64,000 bases of DNA, taken from positions 248,001-312,000 of the forward strand of contig CAUQBR010000001.1 in the NCBI GenBank assembly GCA_963516475.1, in the 5' to 3' direction. Below the pieces are notes generated by a model that did not search any database, was not told where the DNA came from, and was given only the letters and a program-made list of their open reading frames with translations. This DNA is from JABCPE02 sp963516475 (GTDB lineage Bacteria; Bacteroidota; Bacteroidia; Flavobacteriales; Weeksellaceae). The stretch's first letter is position 1. Every line of letters starts with the position of its first letter. The position numbers and the translations under genes were made by a program. Below, one piece after another: positions 35,067 to 43,673 of this stretch.

Positions 35067-37136
35067 ATGCAGAACATAAAAAAGTTTTTCCTTATTCTTT
35101 TTAGTTTTATCATTACGGGTTTTTATGCTCAGATAAAAGACCCAGTAAAATTTAAACTAGAAGTCAATAAATTAGGCGAAAATGAATACGAAGCCATCCT
35201 CATAGCAAAACTAGAAAACGGATGGCATATCTACTCTAAAGACATTCCTGAAGATAGTGGTATTCCCACAGAGATGAAACTTCTTGGGAAGAATATAGAA
35301 CCCATAGGAAAGGTAACCGAGGTAGGGAAAAAAATAGACGAATTTTCCGAGGCGTTTGGTGCTAGAATAGTCTATTATTCTAATACAGTTTCTTTTAAAC
35401 AAAAATTCAAACTAAAAGATGCTAAAAAATCTACCAAAATTTCAGCAGAAATTACTTATCAAACTTGTGATGATAGAGTCTGTCTTGCTCCCAATACCAT
35501 TGAGCTTCAGCATCAAATAAAGATAGAGGGAAGTGACATAAAGGACGAAGAAATTTTAGACAAGAAAGAAAATTTCGAAACTCCAAAAGATGCATCCACA
35601 GATGAAACACAGGCTTCGCAGACATTGGCTGAAAACCAAAAATTAGACACTAAAAACCTAAAAATACAAGGGCTTGATTATAAAAATCCTCTTGTTCAGT
35701 GTGGTACAGAGCAGACTGCGAATACAGATGAGAGCTATTGGACTTATCTATTTTTAGGCTTTGTAGGAGGGATTATTGCTTTGCTTACGCCATGCGTTTT
35801 CCCTATGGTGCCTTTGACAGTTTCTTTCTTTACCAAAGGAGCAAAAGACAAAGCGAAGGGCAGAAGAGATGCTGTTCTCTATGGATTCTTCATTCTTTTG
35901 ATTTTTACTTTGCTTAGTTTGCCATTTCACCTAATAAGCGGCGTTGCAGGAAATATTTTTAATGAAATATCTACCAGTGTATGGCTTAACTTGGCATTTT
36001 TTATCGTGTTTGTTTTCTTTGCGGGAAGCTTTTTCGGATACTATGATATAGCTTTACCAAGTTCCATTGCCAATAAATCTTCAAAGGCGGAAGAGGCAGG
36101 AGGAATCGTAGGAATATTCTTCATGGCGCTTACCTTGGTGATTGTTTCGTTCTCATGTACGGGGCCTATTCTAGGGTCATTGCTGGGGAGTGCAGTTACA
36201 GGTTCTTCTAATGTGCCTATGCTGCTTACTTTTGCTTTGGCAGGTTTTGGTTTTGCTTGGGCGATTGTTTTCGGATTGTTGGCGCTGTTTCCACAGGCAT
36301 TACAGTCTTTGCCGAAGTCAGGAGGCTGGATGAATACGCTGAAAGTAGTGCTGGGCTTCATAGAACTGGGCTTGGCGCTGAAATTCCTTTCCAAAGCAGA
36401 TTTGGTAGCGAAAACAGCATTTTTAAAACGAGAATTATTCATCGCCATTTGGGTGGTTCTTACTATTGGTTTAATATTATATTTGTTTGGGCTAATAAGA
36501 TTTCCTCACGATGATAAAAAACTAAAAATTTCCCTTACGAGAAAATTATTTGGAGCGGCTGGAATAGGCTTTTTGGTGTATTTGGTTCAAGGACTGATAC
36601 CGAGCGACAGACCGAAACTTTCTATGCTGAGCGGAATTTTGCCGCCGCTCAATGTGAGCTATTTTCATAATGAAAAAGATGGGATTTTGGGAATACACCC
36701 TATTCATGATTATTTCGAAGCGGTAGAATTAGCAAAAAAAGAAAATAAACCTATCCTGATAGACTTCACGGGTCACGGCTGCGAAAACTGCCGAAAAATG
36801 GAGGAATTCGTTTGGTCACAGCCAGACATTTTACCTATTCTTCAGAACGAGGTGGTTTTGGCTTCTCTTTATATAGATGATAAAGATGAACTTCCACAAG
36901 ACCAGCAGATGAAAATAGACATGGGAAATGGACAGATGAAGAAGATAAAAACAATAGGCGATAGATGGAGTATGTTTCAGCAGATAAATTTTGAGAACAA
37001 TTCCCAGCCGCACTATGTTCTGGTAACGCCTGATAATAAGGTGATTAATACGCCTGTCTCTGGATATATGGACAAAGAAGATTTCAAGAAATTCTTAGAA
37101 TGCGGGCTGAAACATTACAAAAATCATAAAAAATAA
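35067..37136 (+). CDS. dsbD: Thiol:disulfide interchange protein DsbD
   Basis: Carries electrons from cytoplasmic thioredoxin across the inner membrane to periplasmic partners. 689 residues. Signal peptide (1-21), N-terminal DsbD-alpha domain with GWHIYSKDIPEDSGIP and C pair in TCDDRVCLAP (about 130-140), an eight-helix CcdA-like membrane domain (about 220-480) with TPCVFPMVPLT and the cysteine in SFSCTGPILG, and a C-terminal thioredoxin domain with GHGCENCRKMEEFVW (CENC active site). All six redox cysteines of the three-domain relay are present. Confidence 0.94.
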   Translation: MQNIKKFFLILFSFIITGFYAQIKDPVKFKLEVNKLGENEYEAILIAKLENGWHIYSKDIPEDSGIPTEMKLLGKNIEPIGKVTEVGKKIDEFSEAFGARIVYYSNTVSFKQKFKLKDAKKSTKISAEITYQTCDDRVCLAPNTIELQHQIKIEGSDIKDEEILDKKENFETPKDASTDETQASQTLAENQKLDTKNLKIQGLDYKNPLVQCGTEQTANTDESYWTYLFLGFVGGIIALLTPCVFPMVPLTVSFFTKGAKDKAKGRRDAVLYGFFILLIFTLLSLPFHLISGVAGNIFNEISTSVWLNLAFFIVFVFFAGSFFGYYDIALPSSIANKSSKAEEAGGIVGIFFMALTLVIVSFSCTGPILGSLLGSAVTGSSNVPMLLTFALAGFGFAWAIVFGLLALFPQALQSLPKSGGWMNTLKVVLGFIELGLALKFLSKADLVAKTAFLKRELFIAIWVVLTIGLILYLFGLIRFPHDDKKLKISLTRKLFGAAGIGFLVYLVQGLIPSDRPKLSMLSGILPPLNVSYFHNEKDGILGIHPIHDYFEAVELAKKENKPILIDFTGHGCENCRKMEEFVWSQPDILPILQNEVVLASLYIDDKDELPQDQQMKIDMGNGQMKKIKTIGDRWSMFQQINFENNSQPHYVLVTPDNKVINTPVSGYMDKEDFKKFLECGLKHYKNHKK

Positions 37137-37169
37137 TTTGTCTCAAACCTTGCTAAAATAATATTTTTG
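37137..37169 (+). promoter_or_regulatory. Promoter TTTG-N21-TATTTTTG for rpiB
   Basis: TTTG at 37137-37140 (overlapping just past the dsbD stop) and TATTTTTG at 37162-37169 with 21 bases between; leader of about 17-20 bases before rpiB. Confidence 0.7.
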
Positions 37170-37191
37170 CAAAAAGAAAAATAGAATAGAT

Positions 37192-37620
37192 ATGATAAAC
37201 ATAGCAATAGCATCTGACCACGCAGGTCACGAAATGAAAGATTTTCTAAAAAGAAAACTAAAAGCAGATTATAACATGGTGGATTTTGGGACATTTTTTA
37301 AGGAAAGTGTAGATTATCCAGATTTTGCTCATCCAGCCGCTACATCTATCGAAAAGGGAGACTGTGTTTTGGGAATTTTGATATGTGGAACAGGAAATGG
37401 TATGCAGCTAGCAGCCAATAAACATGAAGGTATCCGAGCTGGACTGGCTTGGAACCCAGAAGTTGCAGCTTTGACAAGACAGCACAATGATGCTAATATG
37501 GTAGCAATTCCAGCAAGATTCGTGAGCAATGAAGAGGCTTTGGAAATTGCAAAAGCATTCCTTACCGCAGAATTTGAAAGAGGTAGACACCAGCTGAGAG
37601 TGGATAAAATAAAACCATAG
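37192..37620 (+). CDS. rpiB: Ribose-5-phosphate isomerase B
   Basis: Interconverts ribose-5-P and ribulose-5-P in the pentose-phosphate pathway. 142 residues. IASDHAGHEMKDFL at 5-18, the catalytic-Cys motif LICGTGNGMQLAANKHEGIRAGLAW near 63-87, and RQHNDANMVAIPARFV carry the usual binding residues (C, T, N, H, R). The related LacAB isomerases are less likely because only one subunit is encoded. Confidence 0.94.
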   Translation: MINIAIASDHAGHEMKDFLKRKLKADYNMVDFGTFFKESVDYPDFAHPAATSIEKGDCVLGILICGTGNGMQLAANKHEGIRAGLAWNPEVAALTRQHNDANMVAIPARFVSNEEALEIAKAFLTAEFERGRHQLRVDKIKP

Positions 37621-37648
37621 GAAAATAACGATTTTTGTTTTTTGTAAT

Positions 37649-37690
37649 TCAATCCCCCTTTTTATAAAAAGATGAAGGGGGATTTTTGGT
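37649..37690 (+). terminator. Terminator after rpiB
   Basis: Stem AATCCCCCTT / AAGGGGGATT (37651-37660, 37675-37684) then T5. It overlaps the minus-33 region of the rnr promoter. Confidence 0.88.
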
Positions 37691-37718
37691 GAAAAAAGCA
37701 TAAATAATGTTATATTTG
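37685..37718 (+). promoter_or_regulatory. Promoter TTTG-N22-TATATTTG for rnr
   Basis: TTTG at 37685-37688 and TATATTTG at 37711-37718 with 22 bases between, 28 bases before the rnr ATG. Confidence 0.6.
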
Positions 37719-37746
37719 AAGAACAAAATTTTTAAGAAAAACATTT

Positions 37747-39894
37747 ATGAAGAAGAAAAATAAATCACAAAAACAACAATACAAATTGGAGAGTATCGGA
37801 AGACTCATTCTCCGATTTATGAATAAGAAAAATTCTAAAATATACAATTACAAACAGATAGCAGACGGCATAGACTACAAAAATCCGCGCCAGAGAGAGC
37901 TGGTCATCCAGACTCTGCACAAACTGAGAGCCCAAGATAAAATAAAAGAAGTAGAAAAGGGCAAGTATATGGTGAACCTGCAGATAAAAGAGACACTGAC
38001 GGGGACGATAGACTTTGCGCTTAATGGAAATGCCTATGTAAGCGTGGAGGGACTGGATGAGGATATCTTCATTCATCAGAAAAATGTAAAAGATGCTTTG
38101 CAGGGCGATAAGGTCTTGATTATCACTTATAATTTCAAGGGGCGAAAGCTGGAAGGCTCTGTATTAGAGGTATTGGAGAGAGCCAAAGACTCTTTCGTAG
38201 GGACATTTGAGTATGTGAAATATAAGGATTTTGGGTTTGTGATTTGTGATAAAAAGGTCATCAATACCGATATTTTCATTCCAAAATCTAAAATGAACGG
38301 AGCCAAAGACGGCGACAAAGTAGTTGTAAAGATGCTCCAATGGGATATCAATTCCAAAAATCCAGAAGGGGAAATCATCAAAGTATTAGGAAAACCAGGT
38401 GAACACGAAACGGAAATACATTCCATCCTCGCCGAATATGAGCTTCCCTACCATTTTCCTGAGGAAGTAGAGGATTTTGCGAATAAAATCAGCCGAGAAA
38501 TCACTCCCGAAGAGCTGAAAAAAAGGAGAGACATGCGGGAGGTGCTTACTTTTACTATAGACCCGAAAGATGCCAAGGATTTTGATGATGCCCTTTCACT
38601 GAAAAGATTAGACAGCGGAAACTGGGAAATAGGTGTACACATTGCCGATGTATCCCACTATGTACAGCCAGGAACGCTCCTAGATGAGGAAGCATACAGC
38701 CGTGCGACTTCCGTTTATCTCGTGGATAGGGTAGTTCCCATGCTCCCAGAGATTCTCAGTAATGACCTCTGTTCGCTAAAGCCAAATGTGGATAGATATG
38801 CTTTCTCAGCAGTGTTTGAGATGAATGACAGGGCAGAGATAGTGAAGCAGTGGTTTGGGCGTACAGTCATCCACTCTGATAGAAGATTCTCCTACGAAGA
38901 AGCCCAAGAACGAATAGAAACAGGAAAAGGAGATTTGGCAGAGGAAATACTGGTATTAGACCACTTGGCGAAGATTCTCAGAAAAGAGAGATTAAAGAAA
39001 GGAGCTATCGCCTTTGACCGCAGTGAGGTGAGATTTAACCTTGATGAAAATAATAATCCTATCGGGGTTTATTTTAAAATCAGTAAAGATTCTAACCACT
39101 TGATAGAAGAGTTTATGCTACTGGCAAACAGAAAAGTTTCCGAGTATGTATCTCTTTCCAGAAAGGGCGAACCGACGCATAATACCTTTATCTATCGTAT
39201 CCACGATGACCCAGACCCAGCGAAACTGGAAGCACTGAGGGATTTCGTGCAGACACTCGGCTACAAAATGAATATTTCCAATTCTCAAAAAATAGCCGAA
39301 AGTATGAACAAACTCCTAAAAGATGTGGCAGGAAAAGGCGAGGAAAACATGGTGGAAACTTTGGCGATGAGAAGTATGAGCAAGGCAGTCTATTCTACCG
39401 AGAATATAGGACATTATGGACTTGCATTCCCATATTATTCGCACTTTACTTCGCCTATTCGTCGTTATCCAGACCTTATGGCGCATAGACTGCTCCAGCA
39501 TTATTTGGATGGTGGAAAATCGCCAAACAGAGAGGAATACGAAGAATACTGCAAACACTGCAGCGATAGGGAAAGACTGGCTGCCAACGCAGAGCGGGAT
39601 TCTATAAAATATATGCAGGTGAAATTCATGGAAGACAAAGTAGGTCAGGATTTCACGGGGGTAATCTCGGGCGTGGCAGACTATGGTTTTTGGGTAGAAA
39701 TCCCTGAAAACGGCGCCGAAGGCATGATAAAACTGAGAGACCTGATGGATGATTCCTACTTCCATGATCCGAAGGCGCATTCTATTGTCGGCACCAAGTC
39801 AGGCAAGACCTACCGCCTCGGTGATGAGATAAAAATACAAGTAGTAAAAGCTAACCTCATCCAGAAACAATTAGATTTTAAAATAGTAGAATAA
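37747..39894 (+). CDS. rnr: Ribonuclease R
   Basis: Processive 3'-5' exoribonuclease able to degrade structured RNA. 715 residues. N-terminal winged-helix (about 20-75), two cold-shock domains (about 80-225), RNB catalytic domain with the acidic cluster TIDPKDAKDFDDALSL near 268-283, and the YSHFTSPIRRYPDLMAHRLL motif near 560, then a C-terminal S1 domain (about 635-715). A lysine-rich start (MKKKNKSQKQQ) is common. Confidence 0.96.
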   Translation: MKKKNKSQKQQYKLESIGRLILRFMNKKNSKIYNYKQIADGIDYKNPRQRELVIQTLHKLRAQDKIKEVEKGKYMVNLQIKETLTGTIDFALNGNAYVSVEGLDEDIFIHQKNVKDALQGDKVLIITYNFKGRKLEGSVLEVLERAKDSFVGTFEYVKYKDFGFVICDKKVINTDIFIPKSKMNGAKDGDKVVVKMLQWDINSKNPEGEIIKVLGKPGEHETEIHSILAEYELPYHFPEEVEDFANKISREITPEELKKRRDMREVLTFTIDPKDAKDFDDALSLKRLDSGNWEIGVHIADVSHYVQPGTLLDEEAYSRATSVYLVDRVVPMLPEILSNDLCSLKPNVDRYAFSAVFEMNDRAEIVKQWFGRTVIHSDRRFSYEEAQERIETGKGDLAEEILVLDHLAKILRKERLKKGAIAFDRSEVRFNLDENNNPIGVYFKISKDSNHLIEEFMLLANRKVSEYVSLSRKGEPTHNTFIYRIHDDPDPAKLEALRDFVQTLGYKMNISNSQKIAESMNKLLKDVAGKGEENMVETLAMRSMSKAVYSTENIGHYGLAFPYYSHFTSPIRRYPDLMAHRLLQHYLDGGKSPNREEYEEYCKHCSDRERLAANAERDSIKYMQVKFMEDKVGQDFTGVISGVADYGFWVEIPENGAEGMIKLRDLMDDSYFHDPKAHSIVGTKSGKTYRLGDEIKIQVVKANLIQKQLDFKIVE

Positions 39895-39900
39895 CAGCAA

Positions 39901-39932
39901 TAAAAAACTCCCTTTTTTAGGGAGTTTTTGTG
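39901..39932. terminator. Terminator between rnr and lipoprotein remnant
   Basis: Stem AAAAACTCCC / GGGAGTTTTT (39903-39912, 39920-39929), bidirectional. Confidence 0.88.
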
Positions 39933-40804
39933 TTATTTGTTGTATTCTATTGTCCGATAAGAACCGCTTTTTTGAAATTGTCCTGTAGTAGAATTTTTCT
40001 CAAGATTTTCCTTTTTGATAGGATAGTTATTGGAGTTTACAGTGTGTTCGTATTTTAATTCATTTACAAATCCGCCAGGGGCAGGAGAAGGAACGCCACT
40101 TGAATAGTTGGTATTGGTTACTTCCTCCTTTAGGTAAGAAATAATATCAAAAGGAAGCTCATCATCTAATATAAATCAGAATAAACTAATTTATCAAAAC
40201 CTACAATATTTTTCACTATATTATTATAGTTAGCATATTGATAAGTACTGAGCATTTTTGTTTCAAAAGTGAGAACATTTGCAGGAGAATATCTTTTATA
40301 CTCTGTTTTAGTGGTTAAAGGTCTTTTTTGTGCATCCAAAGTATAATTAATAGTGCTGGTTTTTGTCTCATTTAAGGTTCCGTTTGTAAGATATAATTTA
40401 TTTATTTTTTGTCCAGTTATATTAGAACCATTCAGATTATATGTGAATTCTATTTCTTCACTTTTAGTAGTATTATCATCATAAATTATAAGTTTTTCAG
40501 AGATAAGATTACCATTAGAATCATAATTAAACTCATAAAGGTTTCCATCACTTTTAATAGATTTTATTAGGTTTCCATTATAAGTAACATTCCAAATAGT
40601 CCCGTCATCAATTATTTTTGCCAACTTATTTCCATTATAAGTCATGGTTGCAATCTTCCCATTAGAAGATGTAAATTTAACAGGAAGAATTCCTATTTCA
40701 TTGGTTGCAGGCGTCTGAGGTGTTGTAGGGTTTGTGTTGTCATTATCCCTGCTGCACGAAATAATCATCGCTCCCACAAGAGCTGAAAATAAAAGTTTTT
40801 TCAT
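39933..40804 (-). pseudogene. Frameshifted lipoprotein with YD-like repeats
   Basis: The start at 40804 (MKKLLFSALVGAMIISCS) gives a lipobox with Cys at about residue 17. The mature part has YD/RHS-like repeats (MTYNGNKLAKI, VTYNGNLIKSI, FNYDSNGNLIS). The frame stops at 40166, but the next minus-strand frame continues without a stop for 75 residues (ILDDELPFDIISYLKEEV ... SYRTIEYNK) to a stop at 39933, just inside the rnr terminator region. Restoring one base around 40169-40178 would give about 290 residues. Similar lipoproteins are frequent in flavobacteria; function unknown. Confidence 0.72.
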
Positions 40805-40853
40805 TAAAATTAATTGGACAAATATAATGATTTTCATCTAAAAATAAATTCCG

Positions 40854-40861
40854 TATTTTTG
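40854..40861 (+). promoter_or_regulatory. Minus-7 element for the LysE-family gene
   Basis: TATTTTTG, 27 bases before the chosen ATG at 40889; this favours 40889 over the upstream in-frame ATG at 40814. Confidence 0.5.
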
Positions 40862-40888
40862 GAGTTTCAATTAAGAATTCGCATCCTA

Positions 40889-41566
40889 ATGATAGAGCTT
40901 ATTTTTTCTGCTGTCGGTTTGGGTTTTATGCTTAGTTTGGTATTCATTGGGCCTGTTTTCTTCCTTTTGGTGGAGACCAGCCTTTCGCGAGGACCTCGGC
41001 ATGCATTGGCGCTGGATTTGGGCGTGGTTTTTGCGGATATAGTGTGTATTGTGGCGGCGTATTTCAGCAGTCAGGACATTATCCACATCATAGACCAATA
41101 CCCGAGTTTTTATAGGATTTCCGCGCTTATTATCTTTGTTTATGGGATTTATATGATAGTTTCCAAAACCAGAATGCACATCGCAGGCGAGGAAAGACTC
41201 ATCAACCAAAACTATCTGAAAACTTTTCTCAATGGTTTCCTGCTCAATATTCTGAATATCGGTGTGGTGCTTTTCTGGCTGGTAACCGTCATTTTCATTA
41301 GAAAAAACTATCCTGACACGGGCAGATTTTTGCTTTATATCTGTTTGGTTATCGGGACATATCTTTTGATAGACTTGGCGAAAATCTATTTGGCGAAACA
41401 ATTTCACAATAAACTCAACCAGCAGGTAGCCAATAAAATCCGAAAAGGCGTAGGTTTTATTCTGCTGATTCTCAGTGTGTTTATTTTCCTTCAAAGTTTT
41501 AAATCCTTTAACCAACTGGACAAAAGATTAGAAGAAAAAGGCATCAAACGAGAAGAAATAAAGTAA
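40889..41566 (+). CDS. LysE/RhtB-family exporter
   Basis: 225 residues from the ATG at 40889 (MIELIFSAVGLGFMLSLVFIGP). Six hydrophobic helices; the early GxxxGP motif (FIGPVFFLLVETSLSRGPRHAL) is the LysE signature. Family members export amino acids or homoserine lactones; substrate not predictable. Followed 24 bases later by an LD-carboxypeptidase gene. Confidence 0.87.
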   Translation: MIELIFSAVGLGFMLSLVFIGPVFFLLVETSLSRGPRHALALDLGVVFADIVCIVAAYFSSQDIIHIIDQYPSFYRISALIIFVYGIYMIVSKTRMHIAGEERLINQNYLKTFLNGFLLNILNIGVVLFWLVTVIFIRKNYPDTGRFLLYICLVIGTYLLIDLAKIYLAKQFHNKLNQQVANKIRKGVGFILLILSVFIFLQSFKSFNQLDKRLEEKGIKREEIK

Positions 41567-41590
41567 AAAGATACTCAATAACAGACACTT

Positions 41591-42523
41591 ATGGCGATCA
41601 TATTCCCAAAAACCCTTAAAAAAGGCGATAAAATAGCGGTCGTTTCTCCTGCTGGTTCAGTAGAAGAAGGGCAGATTTTATCCACGCTGGAGCTTATAAA
41701 ATCCAAAGGCTATGAGCCTGTTCTCAGTCCTCATTGTTTGGGCAAATTTTCCTTTGGGTACAGCTATTCTGGAACGGAAAAACAGCGGATTTCTGACCTG
41801 AATTGGGCATTGAATAGTGATGAGGTCTCTGCCATCTGGGCTACGCGCGGCGGCTATGGCTGTCAGCATCTTTTGGGACATCTAAAACTAAATCATTTCA
41901 AAGAAAACCCCAAATGGTATATCGGCTATTCGGATAATACCGTCATCCAAAGTTTCCTTTTGAAAAAGGGCTTTGCGAGTATCCATGGACAGACACTGAA
42001 GACCTCATCTTTTGGAGTTTCAGCCGAAAGTTATGAAGGAATTTTCAATATTTTCAGCGGGAAAAAGCCTAAATATCAGGTTGCTCCACATCCACAGAAT
42101 AACCACGGAAGTGCAGAGGGAATTTTGGTCGGTGGAAATCTGGCACTGGTCTATGCGCTTTTGGGAAGCTCGTATTCGGTAGATTTCAGGAACAAAATTT
42201 TGTTTATAGAAGACATCGGCGAGAATTTTTATTCGCTGGACAGAATGCTCATTTCCCTCGATTTGGCTGGTGTTTTTAGGAAAATAAAGGGCATCATCAT
42301 CGGAGGGATGATTAACATGGGAAACGAAACAGAAAACCCTGATTATGAGTATAGTTATGATGCTATGGCTTATGAAATCATTGCCGAAAGGCTCAAGAAA
42401 TATTCTTTCCCAAAGCTGTTCGCTTTTCCTAACGGGCATATTTTTGATAATGTACCGCTGATTTTAGGGTCTGAAATAAAACTAAATATTTTCGAAACAG
42501 GAGCAAAAGTAGAATTCTTATAA
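41591..42523 (+). CDS. LD-carboxypeptidase (peptidase family S66)
   Basis: 310 residues, cytoplasmic. Removes the terminal D-Ala from tetrapeptides during peptidoglycan recycling (LdcA) or cleaves microcin-like amides (MccF). AVVSPAGSVEEGQI at the start, nucleophile Ser in WYIGYSDNTVIQ (near 117), Glu in FIEDIGENFYSLDRML (near 212) and His in AFPNGHIFDNVPL (near 285) form the S66 triad. No signal peptide. First of a run yraN-tsaB. Confidence 0.92.
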   Translation: MAIIFPKTLKKGDKIAVVSPAGSVEEGQILSTLELIKSKGYEPVLSPHCLGKFSFGYSYSGTEKQRISDLNWALNSDEVSAIWATRGGYGCQHLLGHLKLNHFKENPKWYIGYSDNTVIQSFLLKKGFASIHGQTLKTSSFGVSAESYEGIFNIFSGKKPKYQVAPHPQNNHGSAEGILVGGNLALVYALLGSSYSVDFRNKILFIEDIGENFYSLDRMLISLDLAGVFRKIKGIIIGGMINMGNETENPDYEYSYDAMAYEIIAERLKKYSFPKLFAFPNGHIFDNVPLILGSEIKLNIFETGAKVEFL

Positions 42524-42531
42524 TTCCATAA

Positions 42532-42900
42532 ATGGCTGAACATAATGACTTTGGGAAGGAATCCGAAAATCTGGCTGTAGAGTTTTTGGAAAAGAAAGGC
42601 TATAAAATTTTAGTCAAAAACTACCGCTATCTAAAAGCCGAAATAGACATCATCGCAGAGACTGAAAATCAGATTGTTATAATAGAAGTAAAAGCCAGAA
42701 GCGCAGATACTTTCCTGAGTCCAGAAGAGGCGGTAAATAAGAAGAAAATCAGGCTGCTCATCTCTGCAGCGAGCCATTTTTTGGAAGAAAATGAAATAGA
42801 CAAGGAAGCGAGATTTGATATAATCGCCATTCTTCCAAATGAAGAAAATCAGTTCCAAATCAAGCATATAGAAAATGCTTTTGAAATCATAGATATTTGA
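42532..42900 (+). CDS. YraN-family (UPF0102) nuclease-like protein
   Basis: 122 residues. The restriction-endonuclease-like fold signature is present: GKESENLAVEFLEKKGYKIL, NYRYLKAEIDIIAETENQIVIIEVKARS (E, D and E-x-K). Members are linked to natural transformation and Holliday-junction-type processing in some bacteria, but activity here is not known. Eight bases after the S66 gene. Confidence 0.93.
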   Translation: MAEHNDFGKESENLAVEFLEKKGYKILVKNYRYLKAEIDIIAETENQIVIIEVKARSADTFLSPEEAVNKKKIRLLISAASHFLEENEIDKEARFDIIAILPNEENQFQIKHIENAFEIIDI

Positions 42901-42919
42901 GGATTTTAAATAAAAAAAT

Positions 42920-42927
42920 TAATTTTG
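42920..42927 (+). promoter_or_regulatory. Minus-7 element abutting tsaB start
   Basis: TAATTTTG fits TAnnTTTG and ends four bases before the tsaB ATG, again predicting a leaderless message. Confidence 0.5.
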
Positions 42928-42931
42928 CTGA

Positions 42932-43597
42932 ATGAAAATTCTACACATAGAGACTTCGTCTAAAAACTGCTCTGTTGCCATTTCGTCTGATGAAAAACTG
43001 CTTTGTCTTTGTGAGAAAGTATCGCAGGATTATAAACAATCCGAAAATCTCCACACTTATATAGAATGGGCTCTGGAAGGAGCCGAAATAAAATTGAAGG
43101 ATTTGGATGCAGTTTCGTTAGGAAAAGGGCCTGGTTCTTATACAGGGCTTAGGATAGGAGCAGCCTCGGCAAAGGGCTTTTGTTTTGGGCTTGGTATTCC
43201 TTTGGTAACGGTAAATTCTCTGGAAACTATGGTAGAGCCTTTTTTGGGCGATTATGATTTGGTAATTCCACTCATAGATGCCCGTAGAATGGAGGTCTAT
43301 ACGGCTGTTTTTGATGGGAAATCAGGGCAGATGCAGGTAGAGACAAACGCGAAGATTTTGGATGAAGAATCTTTTCAGGAATATGAGGACAAAAAAATAC
43401 TTTTCGTAGGAGATGGCTCTCTGAAAGCACAGCAGATACTAAAACTTTCGCAGGCGAAATATAACGAAAATATCTATCCATCAGCGAAGTACTTGATAAA
43501 AAAAGCCGTAGAAAAATACAAACAAAAAGACTTTGAAGATATTGTGTATTTTGAGCCGTTTTACTTGAAAGACTTTCATCGAGTGAAGAAAAAGTAA
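42932..43597 (+). CDS. tsaB: tRNA threonylcarbamoyladenosine biosynthesis protein TsaB
   Basis: 221 residues. Pseudoenzyme partner of TsaD in t6A37 formation. ILHIETSSKNCSVAIS at the start, GKGPGSYTGLRIGAASAKGF near 70-89 (the diagnostic motif), and VIPLIDARRMEVYTAVFD near 111-128. C-terminal part ends EPFYLKDFHRVKKK, as in Bacteroidota TsaB. Confidence 0.94.
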   Translation: MKILHIETSSKNCSVAISSDEKLLCLCEKVSQDYKQSENLHTYIEWALEGAEIKLKDLDAVSLGKGPGSYTGLRIGAASAKGFCFGLGIPLVTVNSLETMVEPFLGDYDLVIPLIDARRMEVYTAVFDGKSGQMQVETNAKILDEESFQEYEDKKILFVGDGSLKAQQILKLSQAKYNENIYPSAKYLIKKAVEKYKQKDFEDIVYFEPFYLKDFHRVKKK

Positions 43598-43629
43598 TTT
43601 TCTTATAACATAAAGTTTAGTATAAAATA

Positions 43630-43672
43630 TAAAAAACCAGCATCAGAGAAGTTTTTGATGCTGGTTTTTATG
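43630..43672. terminator. Bidirectional terminator between tsaB and sprE/porW
   Basis: 13-bp stem AAAACCAGCATCA / TGATGCTGGTTTT (43633-43645, 43656-43668), A run left and T run right. Confidence 0.92.
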
Positions 43673-43673
43673 A

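Noticed and set aside
40886..41521. A 209-codon minus-strand frame opposite the LysE-family gene
   Set aside because: The plus-strand frame has the LysE signature and membrane helices; the opposite frame is a mirror of it.
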